Made by a program: the position numbers and the translations under genes. DNA of 64,000 nucleotides from Turbatrix aceti (Eukaryota > Nematoda > Chromadorea > Rhabditida > Panagrolaimidae): assembly GCA_963969345.1 (NCBI GenBank), contig OZ017767.1, positions 10,050,471-10,114,470 of the forward strand. The letters are read 5' to 3'. How positions within the stretch are numbered: position 1 is the stretch's first letter; each line of letters starts with the position of its first letter. Below are positions 1 to 10,017 of this stretch, piece by piece. Below the pieces are notes generated by a model, which was not told the DNA's origin, did no database searches, and worked only from the letters and a program-made list of their open reading frames with translations.

Positions 1-915
1 ATCCAAAAATCATAGCCTTTCTCAAGTGAACTCCCGAACGAGAAATAAAGTACCAAAATTTTTTTTCTTTAAAAATAGCCTCAAAACATGGTCATATCCC
101 AAAAAATAACCAAAAAATAACAGATACACGGTTTGCGTATGAAAAACTCATTCCTCTTCCTTCTATGGAGAAAGATGAAGATTTTACAACGACTGACCCT
201 CATCGGTCGATGCATCATGCCGGCAAGCGGTCGGTCGGTTACATAATGCGTACATATTATTTTAGAGAATCCGCTCTGCACAAATGAATTTTGGGCGTAC
301 TTTGTGAATGAGAATTTGTATCGCACGTCTCTTCTTACTTCTTTCTTTTTTTTATACAGTGGTAAATAGTATCTCTCGATCAACTCATCTGTGATCCAAC
401 CGGGCGGGGAGGGTAATCCAACGACGAACCCGATGCGCGATGCCGTAAGTGCACGCGGTTTACAGGATACAAAGAGAAAAAAAGAGGGGAACCACGTAAT
501 ATGTAGTAAGAGAAGAGGTTAGTCATGAAAACGAGGAAAGGGGTTTAAAAGGAGTTTATGACCACCCGCTTCGTCTACCTTTTTCTCTGTTTGATTTTGG
601 TATGTATGAGGAAGAAGATGTGGGAGGGGATAAAGAGGATTTATGTGATCCTTGACTGTTCATGTCATGATGCAGTTTTGATTCATCTTCGGTTCATCAA
701 GTTTATGACAGCTTTAATTCAAGATGATTTTTTTGCATGATAAAAAACAGCATGTATCCAATCTTTTTAATGGCCAGAAAATCAATTTTTTGTTTTTCGT
801 AAAAATTTATACATAATTGTAAGTCGTTAACATAAGGTACAATATTTTTTCTGTGCACAATTGTATTTAGTATGTAAACTTTATATAAAAATTTCTAACT
901 CCTTTATTTTTATTT
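1..915. other. Intergenic, no gene recognised
   Basis: AT-rich sequence with a GC-richer patch around 390-470. The short open frames here have no domain, no paired splice sites and no supported start. It precedes the 3' end of the first chemoreceptor. Confidence 0.6.
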
Positions 916-2001
916 TTAAAAAAACTTGAACATCGCAAAGAATTTTTGCCGGAAAACTCTGACAGTAATCAGTGTAGTGAGAACATCAGTCGCCGGTATC
1001 CAACACATTCCCAAATAGGCACAGTTTATACCGATGTATTTGCTGTGACTGTCGGAGAAATGCAAAAACATGACGAAAAACATAGGAACGACGCTGAGCA
1101 ACAGAAGAATTAATGCCTAAAAATATTTGAAATCAAAATGTTTTTTTTATATTTATTGCTCAAAATTGTTTTTACCTGAACAATTAACGCTCGATTAATT
1201 TGGTGATGCATTTTCAACGTTAGCTGAGACATAGAACTTTTGTTAATGTCAAGGTGTCTTTTGGCCTTTATACACGAGTATATAATGATGCCATATTCAC
1301 AAATGCAAAAAAACGTAACTACCATTGAAACAATTTGCGATGCAGAATATCCCTAAAAATTTCATCGTAAAGAAATGTTTTTTTAAACAAACAAAAACAA
1401 AGCTATGTAAATACAAACCGGTAACCAATACGTAATAATAAAAAAGTTATCAGTATCCAGAAATTCTGACACTTGCTTCAATATCGCCGGATCTGATGTT
1501 GGCTTTGCGGCAAAATAAAAACTTATTCCAGTGATGAATGCAATAAAAATGCAAATACTTCCTTGAAGAATACCGTAACGGGTATTGAATTGTTGATTGT
1601 AGCATATTCTACGGTAACGAAAAACAAATCCGCTTACAATGAACAGATTTTCCAAATGTGACAAAGCACCGATAAAAGGTGACATAACATCATTCATGAC
1701 TGCACTCAAAGGCAGGAAAGTATTTGTTGTCACGATGTATGTAGTGGTGCCAAGAACGACTTGATGCTAAAAATGCAAAAGACTGAAATCGTGATCATCG
1801 TATCCTGATATATCCTACCGGAGCCAAAAGCATTTGTAAAATGCCATATGCTATATGTACAGCATGTGTCTGAATAAGGAAAATGTTGTGCCCCTTAATA
1901 CCGCCTTTATGTATCCAACAAAGCAATACTATGTTCAGAACAATCCCAACAATTGATCCGGCGTATGAGTTGATAGAGTTGATAATAAACAATAGACGCA
2001 T
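916..2001 (-). CDS. 7TM chemoreceptor (Str/Srd-like), paralogue A, intact
   Basis: Exons on the minus strand are 2001-1819, 1766-1419, 1352-1176 and 1116-916 (183, 348, 177 and 201 nt). All join in phase 0 to 302 residues without interruption; donors read CCG/gt or CAG/gt and acceptors tttag. Seven hydrophobic segments are visible. FRYRR follows TM3 and the last TM carries CWIPATDV followed by FRQ, a pattern like the Pro/Asp-containing TM7 end of the nematode Str superfamily. By family knowledge such proteins are plasma-membrane odorant or pheromone receptors in chemosensory neurons; the ligand cannot be inferred. It is divergent to paralogue B. The subfamily is uncertain (Srd, Str or a related group), but the receptor class is secure. 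Confidence 0.85.
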
Positions 2002-2750
2002 AGTATTTGCAAATTTATATTTGGTTTGTTGCTAATGTTCGAAAAAACTTGTAAATATTTCTTCGCTTAAAGTAAGATTCTATATTTGAACTTAACAATG
2101 ATCATTTTCCTGAAAAATTTTGCTATGCAAAAGAAATAAATCGAGAACAATACAAAATGCCGCCGAAAATAGGCGCACGATCTTTCGCCTAGCACGCTCA
2201 ATCCCTGACCTGACCTGACATGACATCAGATGGCGATTTCACAGTTTTACTCGTACTTTTGTATTGTAAAACTGTGACAAATGTACATATGCTGGTTAAA
2301 AGGGTCACATATTATATCAAATCAAAACATTAAATACATAACCCGTATTTTTTTGATCACTTTCATTAACATTTTTTTAAATTAAGAAAGCAAATCGACT
2401 TTAAATCGGAAATTAAAATGAAGGCATTACATACTTCCTATGATTGTAACTTCTCACCATAATACACTTACCATAATTGGCGAAACCGTGCATAGCCTCA
2501 GAGACATTTTCCATTAATTACCGCGTCGTAAATACTAAAGCGGAAACTAATATAAAAAATTATTGCAACGAAATTGGCTCAAAATATTTACCAATTTTTC
2601 TCAAATCAAACATCTGTGAAGTCATATGTATTTTTCCCCTGAGATTCTTGTTATATAAATTAGGGAGAAAATAAACCTTGTTCATCCGTTTGGCATCAAA
2701 AAATATTATAAACATACTAGTTTTATTCGATTCAAAAACAATTTCAAAAA
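2002..2750. other. Shared upstream region of divergent receptors A and B
   Basis: No gene seen. A 12-bp inverted repeat, TCACAGTTTTAC and GTAAAACTGTGA with a 15-nt loop, lies around 2237-2275. Short frames at 2477-2674 have no family resemblance. Confidence 0.5.
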
Positions 2751-3946
2751 ATGCAGAGTTTATGGATTATTGACATTGTAAATTCGTTCGCCGGATCACT
2801 TGTTGGTATTGTGTTCAACATTGTATTACTATTCTGGATACATAAAGAGGGTATTAAAGGATATAACGTTTTTCTCATTCAAACACATGTTGTTCATATT
2901 GCATATAGTCTCGTACAGATGCTTCTTCCACCGGTATGACAGTATTCTTGTAACAAATAATAACGTCATTTTATGTATATTTAGTTTCTAATAATTCATA
3001 ACACCGCATTGTATGTCGTGACGACAAATGTTATCGTGCCTCTACCCGCAATGATAAATCATGTAATGTCACCTTTTATCGGCGCTTTGTCCCATTTGGA
3101 GAATTTGTTTATCGTAAGTGGATTTATCTTCCGTTACCGTAGAATGTGCTACAATCAGAAATTCAATATTCGTTACGGTGTTCTTCAAGGAACAATTTGC
3201 ATCTTTATTGCTTTTATAACCGCAATGAGTTACTACATTGCTGCAAATCCCACATCAGATCCGGCTATGCTGAAACAAGTTTCAAAATTTCTTGGTTCTG
3301 AAAACTTTCTTATTATTTCACATGGGTTACCGGTTGAAGACTTAGATTTTATTCCGACAAATATAAGCATACTTTTTAGGGGCATTTTTCATCAGAAACT
3401 GTCTCTACAGTTGTTAAAATTTTCTACATTGGGGAATACTGCATCATTATTTACTGCTGTGTAAGAACCAAAAAACATCTCAACATTCATAAACACTCTA
3501 TGTCTCAGCTAACGTTGAAAATACATCACCAAATTAATCGAGCGTTAATTGTACAGGTAATAGTACTTTTAAATTTATAAATAAATTTATGATGCATTTT
3601 TAGGCATTAGTTCCGCTTTTGTTAAGCGTAGTTCCTATGTTTGCAGTTATTTTATTTATTTCACCATTACTCAGTGGTTAGTTATCATTAGACCAGATGT
3701 TAGGAGGTACGAATGATGTCCACGTAGGTGTAAATGTCTCGATTCGTTTTGGTCGCGATTTCTTCTTTCCATGGAGAACTCTTTGCAGTTATGTTCTTAC
3801 GCTTTTATGACAGTAACACCAAATACATCGGTATAAACTGCGCTTACTTGGGATTGCCTTGGATACCTGCGACCGACGTTATAGTTACCTTTATCACAGT
3901 CCGGACTTTTAGAGAAAAGATATTTACTACATTCAAGCTATTTTGA
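2751..3946 (+). pseudogene. 7TM chemoreceptor paralogue B, exon 4 split by a retroposon
   Basis: Exons 2751-2933, 2985-3332 and 3380-3556 keep the 183/348/177-nt lengths and the frame of paralogue A, although the donor after exon 2 is weak (CCG/gttgaa). Exon 4 starts at 3604 and would be 201 nt, but it holds a 142-nt insertion: a 131-bp element plus an 11-bp target duplication. This adds stops and shifts the frame between TM5 and TM6. The tail still encodes the expected TM7 (PWIPATDV) and ends at 3946. I infer a recently inactivated receptor, since no other lesion was found. A truncated product from an alternative splice cannot be excluded. Confidence 0.8.
3651..3781 (-). mobile_element. Short retroposon (SINE or truncated RTE-like), with TSD
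   Basis: The 131-bp insert is flanked by perfect 11-bp direct repeats TTTGCAGTTAT at 3640-3650 and 3782-3792. Read on the minus strand it ends with GAGTAATGGTG and an (AAAT)n tail, the structure left by target-primed retroposition. A shorter copy with its own 12-bp duplication lies at 35796-35890, and tail pieces recur near 4001 and 5000. On the plus strand CTCAGTGGTTAG resembles a tRNA D-arm, but a matching box B is poor, so tRNA ancestry is unproven. RTE-type LINEs commonly end in such microsatellite tails. Confidence 0.8.
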
Positions 3947-4000
3947 GTACAAAGAATTTTCAAATTATAATATTTTATTAATTATGATAAGTTTAAGTGT

Positions 4001-4056
4001 TTTTATTTATTTATTTATTTCACCATTACTCAGTGGTTAGTTTACTCAGTGGTTAG
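4001..4056 (-). repeat. Tail fragment of the same retroposon family
   Basis: The (ATTT)n tract and adjoining CACCATTACTCAGTGGTTAG match the tail end of the 3651-3781 element. TTTACTCAGTGGTTAG is repeated directly after it. The copy is strongly 5'-truncated and lies just downstream of paralogue B. The rest of 3947-4328 is AT-rich and holds no recognised gene. Confidence 0.65.
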
Positions 4057-4328
4057 CACACAATTGATTTTTTGTATTTTTCATTCGTCCACTCGTTACA
4101 ATTATGTTTTCTATTTATTACAATGTACTGCATTTTTTAAAAAACTTAGTCATCCTTATTCATGCATACGGCTATACATATCTGGATATACATATTTGTG
4201 GCTTTCAAAATTGGTATCGAATCATTTGTTGTGTAACAATAAATACCGTTTTTTTTTGTTTAAAAAAAAATTATACTGTTATATCGAGTATTCAAATCAA
4301 AAGCTACAATATTGTACATTTTTAATCA

Positions 4329-5371
4329 CTATTTAGATAATGTTATTGTCCTAACATAAACAGTGTTTTTGTATTTTAAAAAGGGAATACGCGACATCCA
4401 ATACTTTCTGTAAGGTACGATCATAATTAGCGTAGTTCCACACTGCGCAATAGCGTTGTAATATATCAGACAGTGTAACATGTTTATAAATATCCTTGCT
4501 TCAATTTGAAGATAGAAAATAACGCATAATGTGATCATTGGAATAAGAATAAATACGAAGAGGATAATGCTCTGGATCACGTTGTAGGCCAAAAGTATCT
4601 GGAGGTTTTGCACCGTGCTCTTTTTTTGCTTCAGTTTTTTAAACTCTTGTAAACGTTTGATGCAAAGCCTGCAGATTACTATAATCGCACCATACATAGT
4701 TGGACTTAATGCCACGGGTACAACCGTAACTTTAGCAAATATAATTCGATTTACAATTATCAGCGAGGGCTCGTTGCTGTATACTTCGTATTTGGGATAG
4801 GCCAAAAGATCATGTTTGGTATCAAATACTGTAATCGTATACATCACATCACATGCCCCAATGGAAAACACAAGAAGAATTGTTGTTAATACTATGAAAA
4901 AAATGTAAAAATATTTTGAATGTACAAATTTTGCGAATTTTCCATTCACGATCTGCAAGTTAATATAATTAATGACGGCGCTCTTTTTGATACACTTACC
5001 AACGTGGTGAAATAAATAAATAAATAAATAAATATAAAGCTCACTAATGAACCTATAAATGCGTTTAATACGGACATATAACCGCCTTGAAATACAACAA
5101 ATGATGTAAACCATGAACCATTTCTGAGCCAATTTAGTAATAATCCTCCAGTTAAAGGCGGTAAGTAATATGGCATTGTAATGGCGTAATGCATGTGTAA
5201 GACAAAACACCAGAAATCTTGATACATAATTAACCACTTATACCCATCCATTTTGTGTTTTGTTTTAGCAAAGCAAATAATTAGAACGGTATATAAAAAA
5301 AGTGTAACACAAGTCGAAATGATAGATGTTATCGTAATAAAGGAAATAAAAGGTTTGTCTTCAATCAACAT
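4329..5371 (-). CDS. 7TM chemoreceptor of Srh/Sri type
   Basis: Two minus-strand exons, 5371-5000 and 4952-4329 (372 and 624 nt), join in phase 0 across a 47-nt intron (TTG/gtaagt, ttgcag/ATC) to 331 residues. Multiple hydrophobic segments are present, and TLIMIVPYRKYW near the C-terminus matches the 'PYR' end typical of nematode Srh/Sri chemoreceptors. It is not a paralogue of the surrounding 302-residue group. The last codons of exon 1 come from an (AAAT)n tract that starts GGTGAAATAAAT exactly like the retroposon tails nearby, giving an FIYLFIYFTTL stretch just before the donor. Either the exon acquired a tail fragment or the likeness is chance. Confidence 0.75.
5002..5034 (+). repeat. (AAAT)n tract with retroposon-like start, inside a coding exon
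   Basis: GGTGAAATAAAT followed by further AAAT units matches the 3' end of the retroposons at 3651-3781 and 35796-35890. It forms the 3' end of exon 1 of the Srh/Sri-like receptor. No target duplication is evident. Confidence 0.45.
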
Positions 5372-5503
5372 TATAAATATTTTCGTTACTATCGTTCTAA
5401 ACTAAAGTCTAGACTACCGCGGTACTAACATCAATCTCCGTTTTAAGGTACATACAAAGATTAATCATCTGAGGTTAATCATATTTGTTAAGTACTAAAT
5501 ATA

Positions 5504-5547
5504 TAGGACGCGGACTATAAAAATTTTTTCTACTAGCTTTTTTTTTC
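5504..5547 (+). repeat. Left terminal inverted repeat
   Basis: About 44 bp, almost identical to the reverse complement of 9277-9320; the first mismatch is in the CTACTAGC / CTACCAGC stretch about 30 bp in. Confidence 0.85.
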
Positions 5548-5819
5548 ATCGTTTTTATAAAGATTACTTCATGAAGAAGCTGTTTCCTTCAAAAACGCAT
5601 ATTTTGTTTTGCGACCTGAAAAATGAAGAGTCATTTTCAGTTTTGCCTAATTTTGACAAAATTACATCCGTGTCGTCATCACAGATGTAAATGTAACGAA
5701 ATCATACTTTTTTTTTGACGACATGATTTTCCAGAAGTAAAATGTCGTGTTTTCCGGAAAAGTTGGAAAGTGATTTGAAAATTGAAGTAAGCTTGTCAAT
5801 TTTGCCGATTTTATTATAT

Positions 5820-6022
5820 TGTTGCATCCTGAGACAGGCCGTAGTGCAACACGACTTGTTGTATTCTGAGACAGGCCGTAGTGCAACAGGTCTTGTTGTA
5901 TTCTGAGACAGGCCGTAGTGCAACAGGCCTTGTTGCATTCCGAGACAGGCCGTAGTGCAACAAGGGAGGGAAAGACGCTATCTCGCTTGTTGCATTCTGA
6001 GACAGGCCGTAGTGCAACACGA
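5820..6022 (+). repeat. Left hairpin array, five units of about 34-38 bp
   Basis: Each unit runs TTGTTGCA, TTCTGAGACAGGCCGTAG, TGCAACAA, so an 8-bp inverted repeat encloses a nearly constant 18-nt loop. Five units start near 5820, 5855, 5891, 5929 and 5987, with a 21-nt unrelated insert before the last. Mutations fall in both stem and loop (TTGTTGTA, CCGAGACA). The right arm carries the same unit in inverse orientation. Confidence 0.85.
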
Positions 6023-6059
6023 ATGACAGCAGCGGGGATCGAACCCAAGGCTGCAGCAC

Positions 6060-6255
6060 AGGCCCGACAAAATGCAGGGATGCACACCAAAACCGCGGGG
6101 ATGCAAAAATTCCGCGGGGATGCACACCAAAACCGCGGGGATGCTTTTTTTGGGTGTTTGAGGCTGAGATGCATCCCCGCGCTTTCTCGTTGCATCCCTG
6201 CATTACGCTTTTTGCAGGGATGCGAACGAAAAGCGCGGGGATGCGCACGAATGCT
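6060..6255. repeat. GC-rich GGGGATGC repeats, left arm
   Basis: Repeated GCGGGGATGCACACCAAAAC-like units and inverted variants (GCATCCCCGCG, TGCATCCCTGC) cover this stretch. Its long open frames are by-products of the repeat, not genes. Confidence 0.7.
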
Positions 6256-6413
6256 TGCCAAGTTCAAAAACATTTCTAAATTCGACGCCATTTTAAATAA
6301 AAAATCGCAACTCGATTTATAATTGACTTTTGCTTTCAAAAATTTTGGTACATATCAAGTAAATGTGTACCTTCAAATGACATATTTTATTTTTTTTTAT
6401 TTTATCAAATTTA

Positions 6414-7083
6414 TCAAAATTGAAGGAGGTGTGGTAGAAAAATCACTGCGTGCGAACCAAACGAGCTGGAAACAAAATTGAAAGCAATTCTGAAGCCCAA
6501 CAAAATTGTCTAACTTATTTTTGACAAAAAAGTATACCATGTCAACTTAGAAATGCCCAAAAAAAGGTTTCCAAAAAAAATTTCGAAGAAAAATTAGGTT
6601 TTCGGAACTTTTTAGAACTTTGATCAAAAAACTGAGTACGTCATTGGATTCTGCGTTTATTTTCACGCCGGGTCCTATTTTTTCGTAAAAATGCAATTTC
6701 AATGCGCTCCGCGCTGAATTTTTCCCTGAACCCTACTTTGTAAAAGTTTGGTGTCTGAAAACCAAAAAAAGTGGGGTTCAGAAGAATTTATGCACCGGCG
6801 CGCAGGAAAATAATAAAATTCTGAAACACGTGTCCCGAACGTAAAAGATACTGTAGAATTCGATTCTAATATTGGTTTTTTGATTGAAGTTCTAAAAAGT
6901 TCCGAAAATTAGGTTTTTCTTAGAAATTTAGATTTTTTAGAAACTTAGAAAGAATTGTGGAAAATGATACTATTTTTAGTGGATAGAAAATTTAGTTGTG
7001 CTTCAGAATCACTTTTAATTGGGTTTCTAAGTATAATTTCGTACGAGATATGATTTTTCTAGTACACCTCCTTCAATTTTGTC
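6414..7083. mobile_element. Nested 670-bp foldback (near-palindromic) element
   Basis: CAAAATTGAAGGAGGTGT at 6414 is mirrored at the other end (7066-7083), followed inward by TAGAAAAATCA, ATTCTGAAGC.CAAC, TTTTCGGAACTTTTTAGAAC and CTGAACCC.ACTTT, each with an imperfect mirror copy in the same order. The whole segment therefore folds into one long hairpin with arms of about 330 nt, the centre near 6745. Arm divergence is clearly visible, so it is not a recent duplication. It resembles foldback/MITE elements; a target duplication could not be fixed. Confidence 0.75.
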
Positions 7084-7410
7084 AAAAATGAAAATTTTTT
7101 CAAACATGAGTAGCACTGCTCGAAAGGCAATGTTCGAATCTTATTTGTCAAACCATAAAACACAAAGATACCTTGTCAGAAACTAATGTTTTCGAATTTT
7201 GAAATAAATTTCGTTCATAAATTTTTACACGGCCGCAGTTTTGCGACTTTTCTTGTTTTGAGGAGTCTCAACGCGAATGTTTCGAGCGAGCTCGCCCGTT
7301 TTGGCCAGTCCAAGAACTTTGTCATTTTTTCATTTTTCTGTCTGTTATTTTTTTTACGAATGTGTTGTAATCGTTGTTTTTTGGCGTGAATTCTATTGTT
7401 TTTGTTTTAG

Positions 7411-8267
7411 GATTTTCCGGTAACAGCTTCCACGTGACTACACCCGATCGGCAACTCACCCCAAGCGATGATCCCTTTGCTGCTGCTGTCGGCGTAAGTT
7501 TTTTTTTCAACTTTTCAAAGTTTTGGGGCATGATGACGACTTTTTTGAAAACCAACCAAGTTTTACCCGGTTTTTTACCTTTCTTTGCGATTGTATGATG
7601 AGTTCTTGCGATTTATTAGGTAGGATGGCGCTGCGACAGATGGGGTGCCAAGAATGGCTTCACAATCGCAGAAAATGGAAAAAAATTGGTTGAAAGGCAG
7701 TTGGCATGAAATTCAGGGGCATAAAAACTTTCGGGCTTCGTTATTGTTTTTACTCAAAGTTTCAGATGATGGTAATCCCCGCTTATCTTCAAATTTACTG
7801 TACGTTTGAAGAAAAACTCGAAAAATGAACTAACTTTACTGATTTTAGGTAAACCGACTTCAAAGAAAAGGACCGTGTAAATCAACGTGTTCGGCCACGA
7901 AGAGCACGCATTCAACCACGTGAGTTATCCGGATTTCCAAAAATCATGATTTACTTGAATCTACTTTTAGATCATTGCCGTTTTCACATCTTATTTGAAT
8001 GCCGAACTGGATGCCTGACACCGACGTCGTTCTCCCCAACAACTTCGGGTGCCCAGCAGCTTCGCCTAATCAACTCCGGCCAGCAGGAGAGGCTAACAGC
8101 CCGGCACGAAAACGGGACAGAAGCCCTGCGGTTAGGCCTTCTGGAGAGATAAGAAAGTTATCAGAAGCCTCTGCAACATCTCGACATCAAGAGCAATTTT
8201 TTTTTGTGGTTCTGAATAATAATTTTGTATTGTAAAAAAATTAATGGATTCTTGTATTATAAATAAA
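7411..8267 (+). other. Exon-like cassette inside the transposon
   Basis: Exon-like blocks are bounded by good splice sites: 7411-7493 (tttgttttag / gtaagt), a block starting at 7620 after ttattag, 7849-7919 (gattttag / gtgagt) and a last block from 7971 after ctacttttag to an AATAAA at 8262-8267. The blocks are much richer in GC than the AT-rich gaps. The last one encodes an Arg/Lys/Ser-rich stretch including ARKRDRSP. No consistent full reading frame or family was recognised. It could be a TE-encoded gene, a captured host transcript or a decayed relic. Confidence 0.4.
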
Positions 8268-8319
8268 TTGAGCTAAAAATCAGTCGATAATAAGGGGATG
8301 GGGGGGGCAAAACAATAAT

Positions 8320-8585
8320 CAGTGCATGCATCCCCGCGGTTTCGGTGTGCATCCCCGCGGTTTCGGTGTGCATCCCCGCATTTCAGCAGGCGTGCAGCAT
8401 GGGGAAATGCAGGGATGCTCGACCAAAGCGCGGGGATGCTCGACAAAAGCGCGGGGATGTTCGACAAAAGCGCAGGGATGGTTGGGGTGACTCCATCCCT
8501 GCGGTTTTGGTGTGCATCCCTGCATTTTGTCAGGCCTGTGAGCGGCGCACAAAAAGGGAACGCTCTACGCGCTGAGCCACAAAGA
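8320..8585. repeat. GC-rich GGGGATGC repeats, right arm, with box A mirror
   Basis: CATCCCCGCGGTTTCGGTGT units and CGCGGGGATGCTCGACAAA units alternate. From about 8540 to 8583 the sequence is the reverse complement of the tRNA-like box A stretch at 8676-8715, so the two flank an inverted repeat of about 40 bp. Confidence 0.65.
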
Positions 8586-8670
8586 CGGTTAAAAAATTAA
8601 ACTAAAAAACTCATATTCAGAATAGGGAAGAACCCTTCGCTCTTGAGTGTTTCAGTTAGGGTTTTCGAAT

Positions 8671-8745
8671 GTATTTGTGGCTCAGCGCGTAGAGCGCGTT
8701 CACTTTTTTGTGCGCCGCCGCAGCCTTGGGTTCGATCCCCGCTGC
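8671..8745 (+). other. tRNA-like segment with box A and box B
   Basis: TGGCTCAGCGCG at 8678 fits a pol III box A and GGTTCGATCCC at 8729-8739 fits box B, about 51 nt apart as in tRNA genes. The T-stem is weak and no sound acceptor or anticodon stem can be drawn, so this is a tRNA-derived (SINE-like) promoter relic rather than a tRNA gene. A box B without box A appears inverted in the left arm near 6036. Confidence 0.5.
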
Positions 8746-8753
8746 TGTCATTC

Positions 8754-8996
8754 GTGTTGCACTACGGCCTGTCTCAGAATGCAACAAGACCTGTTGCACT
8801 ACGGCCTGTCTCAGAATGCAACAAGCGAGATAGCGTCTTTCCCTCCCTTGTTGCACTACGGCCTGTCTCGGAATGCAACAAGGCCTGTTGCACTACGGCC
8901 TGTCTCAGAATACAACAAGAGGCTGGTTGCACTACGGCCTGTCTCAGAATACAACAAGATGCTGGTTGCACTACGGCCTGTCTCAGAATGCAACAT
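8754..8996 (-). repeat. Right hairpin array, six units
   Basis: Six copies of the left-arm unit in reverse orientation (GTTGCACTACGGCCTGTCTC core). The same 21-nt insert (GAGATAGCGTCTTTCCCTCC region) follows the second unit, so both arms derive from one ancestral array that was duplicated in inverted orientation. Confidence 0.85.
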
Positions 8997-9276
8997 ACGA
9001 CCAAAAATTTGTAATTATCGTTCTGAACTATTGTGAAAGAGTAAAAAACACGGTGAATTGAATAAAAAGCGTATCGTGCCTTGAAATCCGCATGTTTTAA
9101 GCAATTTTAGCAGATTTCGGAAAAATCGCTTCTGCGCTGGATTTTTCAGTGTGTGTATTCAAAAAATGCAGAAAAACACAAAAAAAGCGTATCGGCCAAC
9201 TTCAATACGCTTTTTTGTTAAAAAAACGCAAAAATTCGAAAACTGTGGCGTCACTATTGAGGTTTCAAAAAATGAC

Positions 9277-9320
9277 AAAAAAAAAGGCTGGTAGAAAAAA
9301 TTTTTATAGTCCGCGTCCTA
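9277..9320 (-). repeat. Right terminal inverted repeat
   Basis: Reverse complement of 5504-5547, ending ...AGTCCGCGTCCTA at 9320 and followed by TAT. Confidence 0.85.
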
Positions 9321-9322
9321 TA

Positions 9323-10017
9323 TCTTGTAATCAAATTTTGTTTCCAAGTTTGTTCTTATATTTCTAGTCAAACGCACGCATTTTGAACAAACGGTTCACA
9401 TTCAAAAAGTGTTTTTCAGGATTATATTTTGATATTATTTTTGAATAATTTTTTAACCGATATTTTAATCACATTAATGTGATTACAGAAAAAAAGCTAA
9501 TTTAACAAAGAAATTGTATTTGTAAATTTTTTAATTATTATAAGCATTACCTTAATAAACGTTGCAGAAAGCACTCTACTTTTTTTAGTTAGCACAACAT
9601 TACATACATACAAGATGTCATAATGCGATTCCATGGGACGTCTACCTCTGTCGACGGATGTCGACGAGGACTTCGGAGTCAGAAAGTTGTGAAGTCCTGT
9701 AAAAAAATACATACAATTGAACTTTTAAAATAGTAAGTATGACGCACAAAGTAATCAACTGAAAATATGTAATACGTTTTGTTAAACTTGCTCTATGCGA
9801 GAGATTATCTACCAAAGAAACGGTGCTGACCAAAAATCCTTTAAAATTTTGCAGAAATAATCACAGGATAATGTTTTCTGTAGAACATAACAATATAATT
9901 ATAAGAAACAGTTTTATAATCATTTAAAAAAGCCAATTAAAACTGCAATCGTATACATATTTTAGAACAACATAAAACAATCTTTTAAAAAATATTACTG
10001 TGTATGTATATTTTATT
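9323..10017. other. Intergenic, no convincing gene
   Basis: AT-rich. A minus-strand block near 9630-9690 follows an acceptor-like tttttacag and reads FLTPKSSSTSVDR, but no matching donor or start was found. Confidence 0.5.

Larger units (their letters stand above)
5504..9320. mobile_element. 3.8-kb TIR DNA transposon, non-autonomous or unknown type
   Basis: Terminal inverted repeats of about 44 bp start TAGGACGCGGACTATAAAAA at 5504 and are mirrored at 9277-9320. The flanks read ATATA on the left and TATAT on the right, consistent with a TA (or ATAT) target duplication. Inside are two arrays of hairpin repeats in opposite orientation (5820-6022 and 8754-8996), GC-rich 'GGGGATGC' repeats next to each array, a nested near-palindrome (6414-7083), an exon-like cassette (7411-8267) and a tRNA-like segment (8671-8745). 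A 12-bp hairpin (AAAAAAGCGTAT and its complement) lies near 9181-9215. No DDE transposase was recognised. It sits between two receptor genes. Confidence 0.75.

Noticed and set aside
5820..6022. CRISPR-like array
   Set aside because: Units abut with little or no unique spacer, each unit is a hairpin, and the context is eukaryotic.
5662..6339. Long overlapping open frames in several frames around the left array
   Set aside because: They follow the repeat period and occur on both strands and again at 8319-9036; translation of GC-rich repeats, not genes.
7625..7690. Homeodomain-like stretch (HNRRKWKK) in the transposon
   Set aside because: Only a few residues match, there is no helix 1/2 and the frame stops directly after.
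8671..8745. Functional tRNA gene
   Set aside because: Box A and B are present but the acceptor, anticodon and T stems do not pair well.
9497..9833. Minus-strand coding fragment upstream of receptor D
   Set aside because: One acceptor-like site but no donor, start or family match.
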